Source: Gottfriedia luciferensis
GTDB taxonomy: Bacteria > Bacillota > Bacilli > Bacillales > Bacillaceae_G
Assembly: GCF_001712755.1 (NCBI RefSeq)
Contig: NZ_MDKC01000034.1
Span: 62,001-126,000, forward strand
Direction: 5' to 3'
Length of the DNA: 64,000 nt
Shown here: positions 43,301 to 52,328 of the stretch, piece after piece
Layout: every line of letters begins with the position of its first letter
Position numbering within the stretch: the stretch's first letter is position 1
Notes under the pieces: model-generated
Seen by the model: the letters and a program-made list of their open reading frames with translations, nothing else
Told to the model about the DNA's origin: nothing
Databases searched by the model: none
Translations under genes and position numbers: made by a program

Positions 43301-46300
43301 AATAATCGCGCCATCTTTTGTCGTAACATCACTAACTTTTACTGCTAAGTCTTTTTGTTGTGACCAAATTGGTGAAGAGTAAATTTGGTCGCCATCCTTT
43401 TGTGTAACTTTAACAACGAACCATTGTTGTCCGCCAACTACAGTAAAGCTTGGCTTCCAATTAAATGAAGTTGAATCGTTTGTTGGAACATATTTGTCTA
43501 CTACTGTTCCATGATTTGTAATTAATTCTACTTTAGCGATTGCATCGTTAGAAGCAGTTTTAATATAACTATAATCAGGATCACTAGCCTGTTCTAAAAC
43601 TGGGTCTTTACCTGAAATATTAAAATCTAACGTATCAGTATCCACTGTTGATCCCATATAAAAGCCACTTGCAGATACATCTAATGAAAAGTTTGGATCC
43701 TCTGACATATAAACACGTCTGTTTTTCATTGCATCAAGTAGAGCATCTTGACTTAAATCTTTTGCTACGATTACAGTACGTTTTTTGGTTTGACCCCATG
43801 TTGCATCATGGTTATCTTCACCATAAGTTGGTGCAACATGCCAGCCGATATCAAGCGCACCATAGTAGCTATCTTCTGCGTTCGCATAAGAGTATTTTCC
43901 TGATCCATTCCCTACTTCAAGCATTGTAAATAGCTTGTCTAAATTTTTGTTATAAGGGATGAAGTTATCAAAGGCATTTGCAGACATTTTTGGATGGTTA
44001 AATTGAGCAACGATATTGTCATATGTTAATACCCATCCATAATACTTTTGTAAATTTTGATAAGCGCCACCATCTACAACACGATCAATGAAATTTTCAG
44101 TTCCGAATACATTTGAGTGACCCCATGTAGTTGATGTCATTTCAAAAGCTGGGAATACAACAAATTTACCATCTTTTGTATACTGTTTTGCTAAATCCTT
44201 TGTTAACTGCCAATCAGTGCCACCTGTTCTCTCTTTAAAACCTTTATGATCAACAGTATCTTTATTAACAAGATTTGCATCGATATCGTGAGAGTGATCC
44301 GAGAATGCAAAGAAATCATAATGATACTTTTCAGCAGCTTTTAATGCTTCTTCAGGAGTACCTGCTGCATCATGTGAAATATTCGTATGGTTATGTGTCG
44401 TTCCACGGTAATGATTCCCACCAGTAAATCTTTCTGTAACTGTGAATTTCCATGTAAAGGTAGAAGGATTATTTAATTTATCCTTTGCAGACACTGTTAT
44501 TGTATGCTCACCTTCAGTTAATTCATTAGCAGTTGTAAGATTTAATTTAATTTCTGTATCAGTAATTGTTGCATTTGAAGTTTTATCTTGACCATCGATT
44601 GAAATAGTTGCTGACGAAAGATTGATTCCACTTGGATCATCCATTTTCACAACGATTTCAGGATGTCTTGAATCAGTTTTATCACCATTTGCAGGTAACT
44701 CATTAAAAAACTTAGGACCATCCTGATCATCTACTACATTCACTTCAAATGGTTTTGAAGAACTACCTACAGCTTGTTTGCCTTCTGCATTTTCCGCCTC
44801 AATATAATAGTAGAAATTTCCTTTTGGAACATCTGCTTCTAAAATTTTTCCATTGTAATTAATATGGTCTGCAGTGTCCATGATTACTGAATGATAAGAA
44901 GTCTCGTTTTCTCCTTTATAATAAAGCGTAACTGAATCTGCGTTCTTTGCAGTCGCATTAAACGAAGCGTCCATTCCTATATAAGCTTTTGTAATCGGAG
45001 TATGAGTTAACACTAATTGACCTTTTACATCATTTGCGTTTCTAGGTATAAGTAGATATCCACTAGTAAAAGGTGCAGCTTTTTTATACTGATTAACAAT
45101 ACCTGTAAAAGTGTAAGTCTGACCTTGTTCAATATTCCCTAGAGATCCTTTAATACGTACGATCGCTAAATTATCGCCTGATTCATCGCTTACTGTAATA
45201 TCATAATTTGGACCATCTGATGGAATATTTGTTACTTTTCCAGTGAATGATACTAATTTGCCTTCAGTTTCTTCATTTAACCCACCGATTGTAATATTTG
45301 TAGTTGCCGGTAAATGATCATTTCCAACAAAATGAATAGCTGTTGGAATAAATTGTGTCATCCCCGCCGTAAATACTACTCGTCCTTCAATGCTATATTT
45401 ATTTCCTGCTTGAATCGTAGTAGAAGGATTCAAATGATTAATAACATTGATTGCGCCTGCTGAATCTTGAATAAAGAAATTTGTATTCACATCGCCATTA
45501 GGGAGATTATCTGTAGTCGCTACTCCCTCAATTGTAGTTGAGTAACCATTGTTGATTGGAAATCCTTTTTCATCATTTTTTCTTAAATCACCAATTGAAG
45601 TAACTGTTGTTGACTTACCAGCCACATCTACTCTCGTGTAACCGCTTTCCTTTGGAGTAGGTTGTGCAGAATCCGTTTCCGTTAAGAAGATAGATGTCTG
45701 ATCACTAGAGTCTTCAAAACTTAATGTAAAAGAGCCATCTGCAGCTGCTGTTACTTGTTGCCCGTTTGTTAATTTGCCTTCATTCTCAAAATAAGCTTTT
45801 ACAGTAGATGAAGCAGGTACTGATTCAGCTTGACCTGTTACAGTTGCTGTACCATTAGATTTTGTAAAAGTTATTTTAGATCCATCTGGAGAAGACATAA
45901 ATTTTGAGTTATGAACAGCCATTTCATCAGCATAGTTGGCACTTGATGGTTTATTCAGTACGAAATCTTTTGAAGGGTCTTTTGTAAACCAACCGTTTCC
46001 AATTCCGTATGCCGAACGTGGGTCTGTCCCAATATTTGTTTTACGTTGAATCGTTCCTCCACCAATTGTAGAGTCCGAAATTGGACTTCCCCAATATAAA
46101 GGATTTTTATAAACTGCTGTACCATTCGTAAATGCTAATAAATCAATTGCATCTTGATCATCAACACCTGTTACAGCTGTCGTTTTCTTTGCAAGTACTA
46201 AAGCGCCCCCAGTTGAACCACTTGGATTTAACGTAGTTGTTACATCTGGAGTCACAGGAAGCGCTTGTCCTGTCGTACCTGTACTACCTGCTACTAAGAA

Positions 46301-47692
46301 GTAACTATGTGCTTTAATTACACCGGATAGTGGTTGCCCTGCACCAAAGCTCATTGTTGATGCCGAAGTATAAGCAATTGACCAGCCTGTTAAATTAATA
46401 TTTTTATCTGTATTATTATAAAGTTCAAAAAACTTTGTTTTGTAGAATGCTCCCCCATTACCACCATTTACATAGATTTGACTAAATACTACGTCACCTG
46501 GTGAAATACCTTTTGGGTTTTCAGTTGGACCAGAGTAGTTTACTGCAGTTCGATCACTAGGAGCTTTTTCAGCTTCCTGAGCAACTAGATTAATGACTGA
46601 CTTCGATCCAGGATTTGCAAATGTTACGTTAAATGAACCATCTGCTGCAGCTGTTGTAGTTGCTACTACAGTATTGTCATCAAAATAAACATTTACAACC
46701 GCATTGCTAGCCACTGCTCCAGCAGTACCTGATACAGATGTATACGAATTATAAGAAATTTTTGTAGTAATCGGAGCAGCTGTTTTCTGAACGACAGAAC
46801 CCGAGAAATTTACTGAAACTTTATCACTTTCAGCTTTTCCAGTTTCTTGTGCAGTAACATATACAACCGATTGTGAGTTTGTAATTGTAGCAGTAAATGA
46901 ACCATCTGCTGCAGCTGTAGTAGTACCAGCAAGTTTATTATTATCACTATAAACCTTTACAACGGCATTACTTGTAACTGCTCCAGCATTTCCAGTTACT
47001 GTTGAGTTTGTAGAATAATTGATTTTTGTTGCGTCAGGTGTAGCGGTTTTTTCTAACGGTGTTGATCCTGTTGCGTCACCGTTAATAACGATATCAGCAA
47101 TACGACTTGTACCTGTTGTCGTACTAAAATTAGTACCGTCATTTTTTGCAGCTAATGTTGAATTGACGATCCATCTTAAATAAACTAAGTTCTTATCGTT
47201 TACCTCACTTGGCAACGCTACATTATTTAGCTGTCCCCCACTTGCCCATGTAGCATTTCCAATTGAAACAGAACCATTAGTTACATCAGCCCATGTAGTT
47301 TCATCCAAACTATATTGAAGCTTGAAATCTTTTGGCCCCGTTGAAGAACTATATTGTTTAGATGAAAGAGTTATATTTTCGTAGTTTTTTGTTGATAATG
47401 AAACTTCCCAATATGAATTATTATTTGACCACGTATTTGCGTTAATAACTGTATTTCCAGATGGACCGGCATTATAACCAGTAACTTTGGAACCAGTGGT
47501 CGTTATATTACTATTCATATTTTCAGGTATTCCAGCTGATGGTGTAGTTACTTGTCCATTGCTAAAATCCCATTTCGCTAAAGTAGTTGTAGTGGCTGCT
47601 TTAGCCATTTGTGGACTAATTGTTGATAATAGCAATAGTATCGTTGCAAAAAGACCAAAATACCTTTTGTACTTATGCATTATTTTGTGCAT
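40346..47692 (-). CDS. Giant secreted multidomain protein with PHP (CehA/McbA-like) phosphoesterase domain
   Basis: A 2448-residue exported protein. Signal peptide 1-32 (cleavage near QMAKA). Approximate order: N-terminal beta domain (36-205); two Ig-like repeats (214-390); lamin-tail-like domain (397-560); Ig-like (590-690); OB-fold-like (696-890); beta domains; PHP metallophosphoesterase (1090-1350) with HNH, FSDHSH, FNHP and EDNHD metal-site motifs; CARDB-like (1448-1555); glutamine-amidotransferase-like (1560-1800); second OB-like (1838-2020); five Ig-like repeats of about 84 residues (2026-2448). Two of these repeats (DNA offset 252 bp near 40861 and 41113) are almost identical. There is no LPXTG or SLH anchor. 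A role in extracellular phosphoester or nucleic-acid use is inference. Confidence 0.85.
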   Translation of the reverse strand: MHKIMHKYKRYFGLFATILLLLSTISPQMAKAATTTTLAKWDFSNGQVTTPSAGIPENMNSNITTTGSKVTGYNAGPSGNTVINANTWSNNNSYWEVSLSTKNYENITLSSKQYSSSTGPKDFKLQYSLDETTWADVTNGSVSIGNATWASGGQLNNVALPSEVNDKNLVYLRWIVNSTLAAKNDGTNFSTTTGTSRIADIVINGDATGSTPLEKTATPDATKINYSTNSTVTGNAGAVTSNAVVKVYSDNNKLAGTTTAAADGSFTATITNSQSVVYVTAQETGKAESDKVSVNFSGSVVQKTAAPITTKISYNSYTSVSGTAGAVASNAVVNVYFDDNTVVATTTAAADGSFNVTFANPGSKSVINLVAQEAEKAPSDRTAVNYSGPTENPKGISPGDVVFSQIYVNGGNGGAFYKTKFFELYNNTDKNINLTGWSIAYTSASTMSFGAGQPLSGVIKAHSYFLVAGSTGTTGQALPVTPDVTTTLNPSGSTGGALVLAKKTTAVTGVDDQDAIDLLAFTNGTAVYKNPLYWGSPISDSTIGGGTIQRKTNIGTDPRSAYGIGNGWFTKDPSKDFVLNKPSSANYADEMAVHNSKFMSSPDGSKITFTKSNGTATVTGQAESVPASSTVKAYFENEGKLTNGQQVTAAADGSFTLSFEDSSDQTSIFLTETDSAQPTPKESGYTRVDVAGKSTTVTSIGDLRKNDEKGFPINNGYSTTIEGVATTDNLPNGDVNTNFFIQDSAGAINVINHLNPSTTIQAGNKYSIEGRVVFTAGMTQFIPTAIHFVGNDHLPATTNITIGGLNEETEGKLVSFTGKVTNIPSDGPNYDITVSDESGDNLAIVRIKGSLGNIEQGQTYTFTGIVNQYKKAAPFTSGYLLIPRNANDVKGQLVLTHTPITKAYIGMDASFNATAKNADSVTLYYKGENETSYHSVIMDTADHINYNGKILEADVPKGNFYYYIEAENAEGKQAVGSSSKPFEVNVVDDQDGPKFFNELPANGDKTDSRHPEIVVKMDDPSGINLSSATISIDGQDKTSNATITDTEIKLNLTTANELTEGEHTITVSAKDKLNNPSTFTWKFTVTERFTGGNHYRGTTHNHTNISHDAAGTPEEALKAAEKYHYDFFAFSDHSHDIDANLVNKDTVDHKGFKERTGGTDWQLTKDLAKQYTKDGKFVVFPAFEMTSTTWGHSNVFGTENFIDRVVDGGAYQNLQKYYGWVLTYDNIVAQFNHPKMSANAFDNFIPYNKNLDKLFTMLEVGNGSGKYSYANAEDSYYGALDIGWHVAPTYGEDNHDATWGQTKKRTVIVAKDLSQDALLDAMKNRRVYMSEDPNFSLDVSASGFYMGSTVDTDTLDFNISGKDPVLEQASDPDYSYIKTASNDAIAKVELITNHGTVVDKYVPTNDSTSFNWKPSFTVVGGQQWFVVKVTQKDGDQIYSSPIWSQQKDLAVKVSDVTTKDGAIIGGLAANLTAGISNQGSLDVKQVTAHFYYDSIDANHFIADASIDSLPSNSSASASVTWTDPVPGTHKIIVVLSAADGHDLGNNKYEQSFTIKAPLNKVVMIDGSHNNENSKQDTGTYKDNFKLFTTLMKQQGYTVAENSSPLTEQVLKNVSVLVITHPATAYSASEISDINNFVKNGGSLLTTEKSNFGATNQNINSILSGVGSSILVNNDGIFDETHDGNFWGTPLTANYAVRLHPTPNQKTTLTDFVPTIEYYSGSSLAKNDGSGNKVPLTDSDTVTVLAQGNESTFQDISTIKSDTVKYNVQTSNGKNGPALDQVTGGSSIPIIASEQVGNGRVFVSGMNIFNDKQMDQTYNPKGNDPFAVNVVNWLAHLDTKVKSIGDARKLTEGTNAVVEGTVTAISFFDAAYIQDDTGGIMAFNDVPAGSLQVGDKIRIYGHIKIFENNFELEFGSFTESVVKLGKGTPVEAKVVSTKDSNNEENQGQLVKVTGKVVSKYDDNSYVIDDGSGPTLVFTDGYVVNQSGPVPNLNIGDTLEATGLAGKFSEGNRIRVRDTKELVGTHTAAPKAPVVNAISDQDEKITGTTEVGAKVIAKVNGNEIANAIADNTGNFEIKITKQVAGTKIVVTALDSANNESDGVEVIVSDKTAPNSPVVNEVQDNSTYVTGKAEPGSTITVSKGIVILGQTVTNQDGNFSVLLETKQSAGTILSVVSTDNAGNNSSITEVIVVDKTAPNAPVVNEVQDNSTYVTGKAEPGTTITVSKGIVILGQAVTNQDGDFTVLLSSKQSAGTILSVFSTDKAGNNSSITEVIVVDKTAPIKPVVNVVGDSDIHVTGAAEAGSTIIVSVGNKAIGSAKTNSNGSFDVLIPKQLAGTVLTIVSTDSAGNSSAKVEVTVIDKTPPAAPTVNTVTNKTDVITGTAEPGSVVVVKSDSNKFGEVTTTASSSGKFTITINSTLKAGTILTITSTDKSGNVSPTTTITVVKFNKV

Positions 47693-47717
47693 GAAAATTT
47701 CCCCACTTTAATTTATT

Positions 47718-47824
47718 ATTTCTAATTAACCAAAACCTTCTTTCAAAAACACAAGACTATTTTACCATCGAGTTATTTCTAAATAACCAAAACCTTTTCT
47801 CGCAAACACAGGACTATTTTACTA
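47718..47824. repeat. Two tandem copies of a 57-bp repeat upstream of the giant protein gene
   Basis: ATTTCTAA(T/A)TAACCAAAACCTT and ACACA(A/G)GACTATTTTAC recur at an offset of 57 bp (47718-47766 and 47775-47824). The copies lie between the divergent giant-protein and HupE genes, 26 bp before the former's start codon on the minus strand. The rest of this 330-bp gap has a GTTAACGCCAGTTAAC direct repeat at 47871-47886 and a TATAAT box at 47889-47894. Confidence 0.65.
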
Positions 47825-48022
47825 CTGGGAAATAATTACAGAATTCTCTCCTCTCCTCACTTGAATTTTAGTTAACGCCAGTTAACTATATAATGTATAT
47901 CATAGAAAATTCTACAATACTAGTCTAAATATACGAACTCTTTACAATTTAAATACAATTCTGTAACATTTACTTTGTACGATAACTATGTCTTTCTTAC
48001 TTTTATTTCCCGGAGGAAACAA

Positions 48023-49243
48023 ATGAATAATAGTATTTTTTACTTACCAAAAAATAGATTCAGTCGTGCTTTTCCCCTAGTTTTCTGCTTTCTCATTTTT
48101 TTTAGTACATCTTTTCGAACTGCAGAAGCTCATTCATTAAGCGCTAGTTACACTACACTAAATCTCTTAAAATCAAAAACTACAATGAACTTTGCATTAG
48201 ATGAAGTCTCTGTCATGGAATTAACAGGCGGGGATGTTAATAAGAACGGAATGTTAGATCCAGATGAATTTGAGGCAATAAAGAATAAAATAGAATCTAC
48301 GCTCCAGAGCAATCTAATTCTGAAAATGAATGGCGAAAAACAAAACTGGACAAAGGTAAATAAATTGGAGCTTAATCGTAAAGGTGATGCTACTCAGCTC
48401 ATCCTTGAAGTTGATTATCCTGCAATCCAACCTTCACAATCTATTAGTCTTGCTGATCATTTGTATGAAAATGATAAAAATACTAGTACGACCTATGTTG
48501 ATTTGTTGAAAGTGAACTACGGCAAAGAAAATAGTACTGCCGCTCTTTCAGATCAAAGCCGTGCTTGGTCTATGATTCTTAGTGACAGTGCTTATGAGGG
48601 ATTAAGCAATCATCCAAATAATATTCAACCTGCACAACAACAGCAACAGGCCGTAATAAAAAAAGAATCCAATTCGGATTCTTCTACAAATACTTCATCT
48701 AAAGGATGGGTTACATTTTTAAAGCTTGGTATGAACCATATACTTACCGGTTATGATCATTTGCTATTTTTACTATCACTACTAATTGCAAGACAAAGCT
48801 TTAAGCAGTTTGCTAAAGTAATTACTGCATTTACAGTCGCACATAGTTTAACTTTAACACTCACTGTTTTAGGGATCATTTCAATTCCTTCTTATATTGT
48901 CGAACCTGCAATAGCACTTAGTATTTGTTACGTAGCAATTGAAAATATATTCCGTAAAAACATTGGTCATCGTTGGGTATTAACTTTTATTTTTGGATTA
49001 ATTCATGGAATGGGTTTTGCAGATTTATTAACAGCTATGCATCTTTCAAAAAGCGAATTAGCAGCTGATTTAGTTAGCTTTAACCTTGGCATTGAAGTGG
49101 TCCAGCTTTCGATTGTACTATTATTATTACCACTATTAACTCAATTACATCGCTCAAAGTATTCGAGGAATGCAATTATTTCCACATCTACGATTGCTTT
49201 TATATTAGGTGGAATTTGGTTATTTGAACGCGTCATATCTTAA
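48023..49243 (+). CDS. HupE/UreJ-like membrane protein with exported EF-hand domain
   Basis: A 406-residue protein: signal peptide ending TAEAHS (residue about 36), an exported domain of about 190 residues, then six or seven membrane helices of the HupE/UreJ_2 type (LKLGMNHILTGYDHLLFLLSLLI and FGLIHGMGFADLL carry conserved His/Asp). The exported part has an exact EF-hand loop DVNKNGMLDPDE (Asp71-Glu82). HupE/UreJ proteins are linked to nickel or other metal uptake. The start at 48023 follows GGAGGAAAC; a reading to 47975 has none. First gene of the metal island. Confidence 0.85.
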   Translation: MNNSIFYLPKNRFSRAFPLVFCFLIFFSTSFRTAEAHSLSASYTTLNLLKSKTTMNFALDEVSVMELTGGDVNKNGMLDPDEFEAIKNKIESTLQSNLILKMNGEKQNWTKVNKLELNRKGDATQLILEVDYPAIQPSQSISLADHLYENDKNTSTTYVDLLKVNYGKENSTAALSDQSRAWSMILSDSAYEGLSNHPNNIQPAQQQQQAVIKKESNSDSSTNTSSKGWVTFLKLGMNHILTGYDHLLFLLSLLIARQSFKQFAKVITAFTVAHSLTLTLTVLGIISIPSYIVEPAIALSICYVAIENIFRKNIGHRWVLTFIFGLIHGMGFADLLTAMHLSKSELAADLVSFNLGIEVVQLSIVLLLLPLLTQLHRSKYSRNAIISTSTIAFILGGIWLFERVIS

Positions 49244-49252
49244 ACAGAAAGA

Positions 49253-50293
49253 GTGAATCCTTTGCGAAGCATTGCTACTGAGAAACAATCGCCAGTCAAT
49301 TCAAATCGACATTTTCTAATCATTATTTGCTTACTATTTGTATGCCTATTATATATTTCATCTACAACAGGATTAAGTTCAGTTTTTTCAACTACAAAAC
49401 TACAAGTCTTTAAGATGATCTTTATTAGCATTATTATTGAAGCTCTGCCTTTTATTTTAATTGGTGTATTCGTTTCAGCGATCCTTCAGGTTTTCGTTAC
49501 AGATCAAATGGTCCAACGATTTATACCAAAAAATCCTTTATTAGGTATAATCGCAGCAAGCGTGTTAGGCATCATCTTTCCAATATGTGAGTGTGGAATG
49601 GTACCTGCTATTCGTAAACTAATAAAAAAAGGAATGCCATTGTATGTTGCGGTCACTTTTATATTAGTAGGACCGATTTTAAATCCAATTGTATTTCTAT
49701 CAACATTAACAGCTTTTCGTAATCAACCAACCGTTGCATATTATCGTATGGGACTTGCTTTTGTAGTTGCACTAATCGTAGGACTGATCGTTTTTCAATT
49801 TGTTAAGTCAAATCAGTTACGGGAACAGGTCGATCAAACGAAGCAAGATCACCACCATCATGACCATAAACACAATACTGCTTCAAATAATAAATTCATT
49901 GCAATCGTAGGCCATGCAGTAAATGAGTTTTTTGATATGGGAAAATACTTAGTTTTCGGTTCGATCATTGTTGCTCTACTTCAAATTATCATTTCTCAAA
50001 GCAGTTTAATTGAATTGGGAAAAAGTGGTCCATCAGCAAACTTCCTGATGATGGGATTAGGCTTTATTTTATCTCTTTGTTCTACATCAGACGCCTTTGT
50101 AGCTCAATCACTTCAAACAATTTTTACAAAGAGCTCTTTAGTTGGATTCATGGTTTTTGGGCCAATGATCAATATTAAAGGGATCCTGATGATGCTAGCT
50201 GTTTTCCGATCTCGATTTGTTTTATTACTTAGTACACTAGTTTTCATTTTTGTTTTTATTGGAACGCTTGTTTTACAGTCTATTAATTTATAA
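49253..50293 (+). CDS. ycgR: YcgR-like permease (DUF318/ArsP_1 family)
   Basis: A 346-residue permease with about eight helices. CECGMVPAIRKLIKKGMP and ILVGPILNPIVFLSTL are the hallmark motifs of the family, which includes the organoarsenical exporter ArsP and YraQ. A His-rich cytoplasmic loop (DQTKQDHHHHDHKHN, about residues 195-210) suggests metal binding. GTG at 49253 or TTG at 49262 could be the start; the ribosome site is weak. It lies 9 bp after hupE and 16 bp before its usual partner, the TIGR03943 protein. Confidence 0.88.
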   Translation: MNPLRSIATEKQSPVNSNRHFLIIICLLFVCLLYISSTTGLSSVFSTTKLQVFKMIFISIIIEALPFILIGVFVSAILQVFVTDQMVQRFIPKNPLLGIIAASVLGIIFPICECGMVPAIRKLIKKGMPLYVAVTFILVGPILNPIVFLSTLTAFRNQPTVAYYRMGLAFVVALIVGLIVFQFVKSNQLREQVDQTKQDHHHHDHKHNTASNNKFIAIVGHAVNEFFDMGKYLVFGSIIVALLQIIISQSSLIELGKSGPSANFLMMGLGFILSLCSTSDAFVAQSLQTIFTKSSLVGFMVFGPMINIKGILMMLAVFRSRFVLLLSTLVFIFVFIGTLVLQSINL

Positions 50294-50309
50294 AAGGCAG
50301 TGATCTATT

Positions 50310-51242
50310 TTGAAAAATAAAATCAATTCGACTTCGATTCATCATTTTACAAAAGCTGTTATACTCTTAGGACTTGCTGTCTATATTTTTCAATTAACAC
50401 TTACAGACGAGATCCTGCAATTTATCGTACCGGAGCTTGTCATTTATGTAAAAATTGCAACCGTTATTCTTTTGGGTGTCTCAATCGTTCAAATCTATAT
50501 AGCTGTTCTCTCATTAAAAAGACATGTCATTATTTGTGATTGTGGTCATGATCACAGTCACGACCAAGTTTTTAGTCATGAGCATCATCATTTTTTAAAA
50601 AAGTCAGTCGTAAAAGACGTTTTTATTTACAGCCTATTTTTATTCCCTCTATTACTCGGATATATTTTGCCAAACCATGCGAGTTCTAGTTCGCTTGCTA
50701 ATAACAAAGAAATGAATTTTAAAGGACTAGCTGTTCAGGCTTCTTCGAATGGTCAGGCTGTTGAAGTGAAAGGTCATGAAGACCCTGCTTTAAAAAAAAT
50801 GTTCAAAACAAATGTGTATGATCAAGATTACGCTAAACTTGGAATGTTACTGTACAAACAGAGTACAATCGAGATGAAGGACAAGTGGTTTATTGAAAAA
50901 CTACAATCAATGAATACATTTGTCGACAATTTCCAAAATAAACAAATTAAAATTAAAGGTTTTATCTATAGAGACCCTAAGTTAGCAGGTAATCAATTTA
51001 TTATTGCAAGAATGGGTATGACTCATTGTATAGCCGATATTTCACCATTTGGTATTATTGCAGAATCAACCGATTCACAGCAATTTATGAATGATTCTTG
51101 GGTAACAATTACTGGAACAATCGGCAAAACAAACTTTAATGGTCAAACAGTTATTAAAATAAACGTTCAACAATCAGAGCCAGCTAAATCTCCAAGTGTT
51201 CAATACGTGTATCCAGATTGGAACTTTGGATCAAAGCTGTAG
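50310..51242 (+). CDS. ycgQ: TIGR03943-family protein, YcgQ-like partner of YcgR
   Basis: A 310-residue protein with two or three membrane helices and a C-terminal exported beta domain. CDCGHDHSHDQVFSHEHHHF (about residues 73-93) is Cys/His-rich and probably binds metal. The C-terminal domain (QIKIKGFIYRDPKLAGNQFIIARMGMTHCIADISPFG) is characteristic of TIGR03943 proteins, which are encoded beside DUF318 permeases, as in B. subtilis ycgQ-ycgR. The start is TTG at 50310. The complex's substrate is unknown. Confidence 0.85.
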   Translation: MKNKINSTSIHHFTKAVILLGLAVYIFQLTLTDEILQFIVPELVIYVKIATVILLGVSIVQIYIAVLSLKRHVIICDCGHDHSHDQVFSHEHHHFLKKSVVKDVFIYSLFLFPLLLGYILPNHASSSSLANNKEMNFKGLAVQASSNGQAVEVKGHEDPALKKMFKTNVYDQDYAKLGMLLYKQSTIEMKDKWFIEKLQSMNTFVDNFQNKQIKIKGFIYRDPKLAGNQFIIARMGMTHCIADISPFGIIAESTDSQQFMNDSWVTITGTIGKTNFNGQTVIKINVQQSEPAKSPSVQYVYPDWNFGSKL

Positions 51243-51269
51243 CTTTAAAATTAATTTAGAGGTGTTTAT

Positions 51270-52121
51270 ATGGTATTAAAGTATGGAAGTCTTTTCTTAG
51301 TACTCCTTCTTACGTATTATAGCTTTAATCATTTTTATCGAAATAAAGGGAAATTTCCTACTACTTTAAAATCAGTTATCTCTTTATTAGTCGGTGTATC
51401 TTCAGCTACAATTAGTTTCTTAATCATGTTAAATACAAATTATAATGTACTACTATCGATCATTCTCAATCTATTACTAGTTTTATTATTTTTGTTTTTA
51501 TCGAAAAAACTATTTAATAATGGCATTACTGAAATGTTAGCGTCCTTGCTCGGTGCATTTGTAGGGACTATCATCGGATATATGACATTTAGTTCAAGCA
51601 TAAGCGTCGTTATTGTGGATATTCTGTTTATAGTTTTCATTTATCTATTATTATTTTTCGTTGATCGAAAGCTAGTTTCAAATTTAAATCAAAAAAATAA
51701 GATTAAGAGAGATCATGCAAAATCATCAAACAGTACTGTAGTATTAACTTCAATCCTACTTATTTTGGTCATCATATTTACTGTTAATATGAATAAAGTA
51801 AAAGTTGGTGTAATTGGGCAACCACAAAAGCAAGCTGCAAAACAAGATGATCAAAATGACCTACAATACGCAACAATTCACGTAACGCCATCAGGTTTTA
51901 GTCCGAAAAATACAATCTTTAAACCTGCGACAATGACTAAAATTATTGTTGAAGTTGATCAAGATGCCGGTGCCAATGCAAGATTAGCCTCTACTGACTT
52001 AGGTATAAACATTCCGTTGAAAACTGGAAAAAATATTCTCTTATTAAATAATCCATTAAAAGGAGAATATAGCATCTCTTTGGAGCCTTCTAACTCTGTT
52101 GGTAAGTTGGTTGTTAAATAA
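51270..52121 (+). CDS. Membrane protein with cupredoxin-like C-terminal domain
   Basis: A 283-residue protein: seven or so membrane helices (residues 1-175) then an exported beta domain (YATIHVTPSGFSPKNTIFKPATMTKIIVEVDQ..., about 196-283) that looks like the EfeO-type cupredoxin fold. The usual copper ligands (His, Cys, His, Met) are absent from this domain. I know no named family for the full architecture. It lies 27 bp after ycgQ with GAGGTG as ribosome site and is last in the operon; a terminator follows. Confidence 0.65.
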   Translation: MVLKYGSLFLVLLLTYYSFNHFYRNKGKFPTTLKSVISLLVGVSSATISFLIMLNTNYNVLLSIILNLLLVLLFLFLSKKLFNNGITEMLASLLGAFVGTIIGYMTFSSSISVVIVDILFIVFIYLLLFFVDRKLVSNLNQKNKIKRDHAKSSNSTVVLTSILLILVIIFTVNMNKVKVGVIGQPQKQAAKQDDQNDLQYATIHVTPSGFSPKNTIFKPATMTKIIVEVDQDAGANARLASTDLGINIPLKTGKNILLLNNPLKGEYSISLEPSNSVGKLVVK

Positions 52122-52137
52122 ATAATTAATTAAGAAA

Positions 52138-52177
52138 AATCCACAAGTAATTGGTTTTACTTGTGGATTATTTTTTT
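52138..52177 (+). terminator. Terminator after the hupE-ycgRQ operon
   Basis: AATCCACAAGTAA pairs perfectly with TTACTTGTGGATT, followed by A and seven T residues. Confidence 0.93.
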
Positions 52178-52328
52178 GTATAAAGCCTAATACACCGTTG
52201 AATAATCTTACTATCTAATCCAAATAAAATTTTAAAATTTATCACATTTCTATCACAATTTTACTTTAGAATTTAGAAGTTGTTTTATTTTCTAATTCAC
52301 TCTAATAGATATGAGGTGACATAAAAAA

